64,000 nucleotides of DNA from Brevibacillus laterosporus DSM 25 (lineage in GTDB: Bacteria; Bacillota; Bacilli; Brevibacillales; Brevibacillaceae), in NCBI RefSeq assembly GCF_002706795.1, contig NZ_CP017705.1, positions 2,699,001-2,763,000 on the forward strand. Direction: 5' to 3'. The translations under genes and the position numbers were made by a program. Shown one piece after another: positions 62,852 to 64,000 of this stretch (position 1 is its first letter; the number at the start of each line of letters is the position of its first letter). The notes under the pieces are model-generated. The model was given only the letters and a program-made list of their open reading frames with translations. It searched no databases and was not told the origin of the DNA.

Positions 62852-64000
62852 CTAGATGATGTGGTACGTTTTATCATCCTCTGGCGGGTTATTCGTCATG
62901 GGCTTTCTTTTAATCCGTAGGAAGTAATAGAGTAAGCAGAAAAGAGCGAACACTCCACCGCAATATAAGGCGATTCGCTGATCTTTATCAAATGCTAAGC
63001 TGATAAGTACAACTAGATTGAGGGTCAAACTAATTAGTGGCAGGATCGGATAAAACGGGGTCCGGAATTTGAGATCGCGTAACTTCCCGCCATTCTTTAG
63101 ATAATGTTTACGGAATGCTAATTGAGAGGCAGAAATTGAAATCCAACCTACCTGTGCTCCTAATCCTGCAAGCGAAATCAACCAGAGATATACGGTATTT
63201 TCAGCAAACACACTAGAAAGCAAGGATAACAGGGAAATGGAAAACGTGAGTAACAGGGCGTTCATTGGGACGCCTTTTTTGTTTACTTTTCCAAGTGTTG
63301 GACTGGCCATATCTGTTTTAGATAAAGACCACAGCATCCGAGTGGCTGCGAATAAACCAGAATTAGCTACGGATAGTAATGCTGTTAGGATAACAAAATT
63401 CATAATATCGGCGGCATATGGAATACCAATTTTGTCGAATACCATGACGAATGGGCTTTCAACCACTCCTGCTTGTTGATGGGGAATTAGACCAGCTAGA
63501 ATGGTGATCGCTAACACAAAAAAGATGAGTGTCCGCCAAACGGTAGCCCGAATTGACTTTGGAATGTTTTTCTCTGGATTGTCACTCTCACCAGCGGCAA
63601 TGCCAATAAGTTCTGTTCCTTGAAAGGAAAAATTCACCGTTATCATTGTGAGTAACAGACCAGTAATTCCATTAGGTAGCCAAGAGGTTTCAGCAAAATT
63701 ACTTAGCATAGGGGCAGTCTCACCACTACGGAATGGGATCACACCAAACATTGCTGCTCCGCCGAGCACGATAAAGGCTAAAATAGCCGCTACCTTGAAA
63801 CTGGAAAACCAGAATTCGGTCTCACCAAAAGCTTTGGCTGAAAGAGCATTGAGTAAAAATAGTACAATGCCAAAAATTGCGCACCACATCCAGACCGGTG
63901 AATCTGGGAACCATCGTTGCATGAGTAGACCAGAAGATAGAAGCTCTAAGGCTACTGTTACGGCCCAGCCCAACCAGTATAGCCACCCAATGGTAAAACC
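62852..64000 (-). CDS. Amino acid permease (APC superfamily), 5' end beyond window
   Basis: The frame is open to the window edge, so the N-terminus is missing. The visible 382 residues have at least ten membrane helices. They show GWLYWLGWAVTVALELL, FSFQGTELIGIAAGESDNPEKNIPKSIRATVWR (in part), ARTLWSLS-like ATRMLWSLSK, and an FYPILPLISL loop. These are marks of the LysP/AAT group of amino acid permeases. The substrate is not certain; lysine or a basic amino acid is possible. Confidence 0.88.
   Translation of the reverse strand, partial: GFTIGWLYWLGWAVTVALELLSSGLLMQRWFPDSPVWMWCAIFGIVLFLLNALSAKAFGETEFWFSSFKVAAILAFIVLGGAAMFGVIPFRSGETAPMLSNFAETSWLPNGITGLLLTMITVNFSFQGTELIGIAAGESDNPEKNIPKSIRATVWRTLIFFVLAITILAGLIPHQQAGVVESPFVMVFDKIGIPYAADIMNFVILTALLSVANSGLFAATRMLWSLSKTDMASPTLGKVNKKGVPMNALLLTFSISLLSLLSSVFAENTVYLWLISLAGLGAQVGWISISASQLAFRKHYLKNGGKLRDLKFRTPFYPILPLISLTLNLVVLISLAFDKDQRIALYCGGVFALFCLLYYFLRIKRKPMTNNPPEDDKTYHII

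Overview
The window reads as a chromosomal segment of a low-GC, endospore-forming Firmicute of the Paenibacillaceae, most likely Brevibacillus and plausibly the B. laterosporus group. The support is indirect: an exosporium-type collagen-like protein, two futalosine-pathway menaquinone genes (mqnB, mqnD), a stalk-domain GH18 protein, T-box and Fur-box control, and the general codon usage. No rRNA or tRNA gene was seen.

Region 1 (1-9 kb) is an accessory, decaying zone. It holds a broken DUF4145 gene, a membrane-protein gene split by one in-frame stop, a Mrr-type nuclease, small membrane proteins, a secreted-protein gene with an early stop, an intact IS3-family element, and two paralogous minus-strand loci. 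Each of these two loci encodes a short exported peptide of the Phr type followed by a terminator and a small ORF; a third, ruined copy of the small ORF lies near 13.5 kb.

Region 2 (9-21.4 kb) carries an ECF sigma/anti-sigma pair behind an ECF-like promoter, small secreted and membrane proteins, a secreted peptide plus cytoplasmic partner behind a long inverted repeat, a TetR regulator, a chemoreceptor, a relic of the IS3 left end, a secreted duplicated-domain protein and a second Mrr-type nuclease.

Region 3 (21.4-31 kb) looks iron-responsive. Three Fur-box-like sites precede a ferric-siderophore-binding lipoprotein, a methyltransferase and an AraC regulator; between the last two lies a pair of half-size ABC transporters with a YbtP/YbtQ-like signature. 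A compact caspase-like protein and an aminoglycoside-nucleotidyltransferase-like protein lie in between.

Region 4 (32.6-46.9 kb) is the most interesting part: about 14 kb of co-directional genes that look like an undescribed biosynthetic cluster. It contains a frameshifted ketosynthase-like protein lacking the active Cys, a complete ketosynthase, a three-gene ABC-2 exporter, a MupA-type flavin monooxygenase, an acyl carrier protein overlapping an amino acid:carrier-protein ligase (an aminoacyl-tRNA-synthetase relative), an aldehyde dehydrogenase-like enzyme, a thiamine-diphosphate enzyme whose usual catalytic Glu appears to be Gln, two proteins tentatively like the butirosin acyltransferase BtrH, an orphan beta-sandwich protein and an adenylate-forming ligase. 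A strong terminator ends it. The logic suggests an amino acid loaded on a carrier protein, oxidised, transferred and exported; the product cannot be deduced.

Region 5 (47-64 kb) is mostly core metabolism and spore surface: an M24-type protein, a YdjM-like membrane protein, mqnB-mqnD, a lipoprotein, glutaminase, a decayed GNAT gene, a GH18 protein, a sugar O-acetyltransferase, the collagen-like protein with a 27-bp repeat array, a YnfA-like protein, a TcyP-like cystine transporter, T-box-controlled threonine dehydratase, and an amino acid permease running off the window end.
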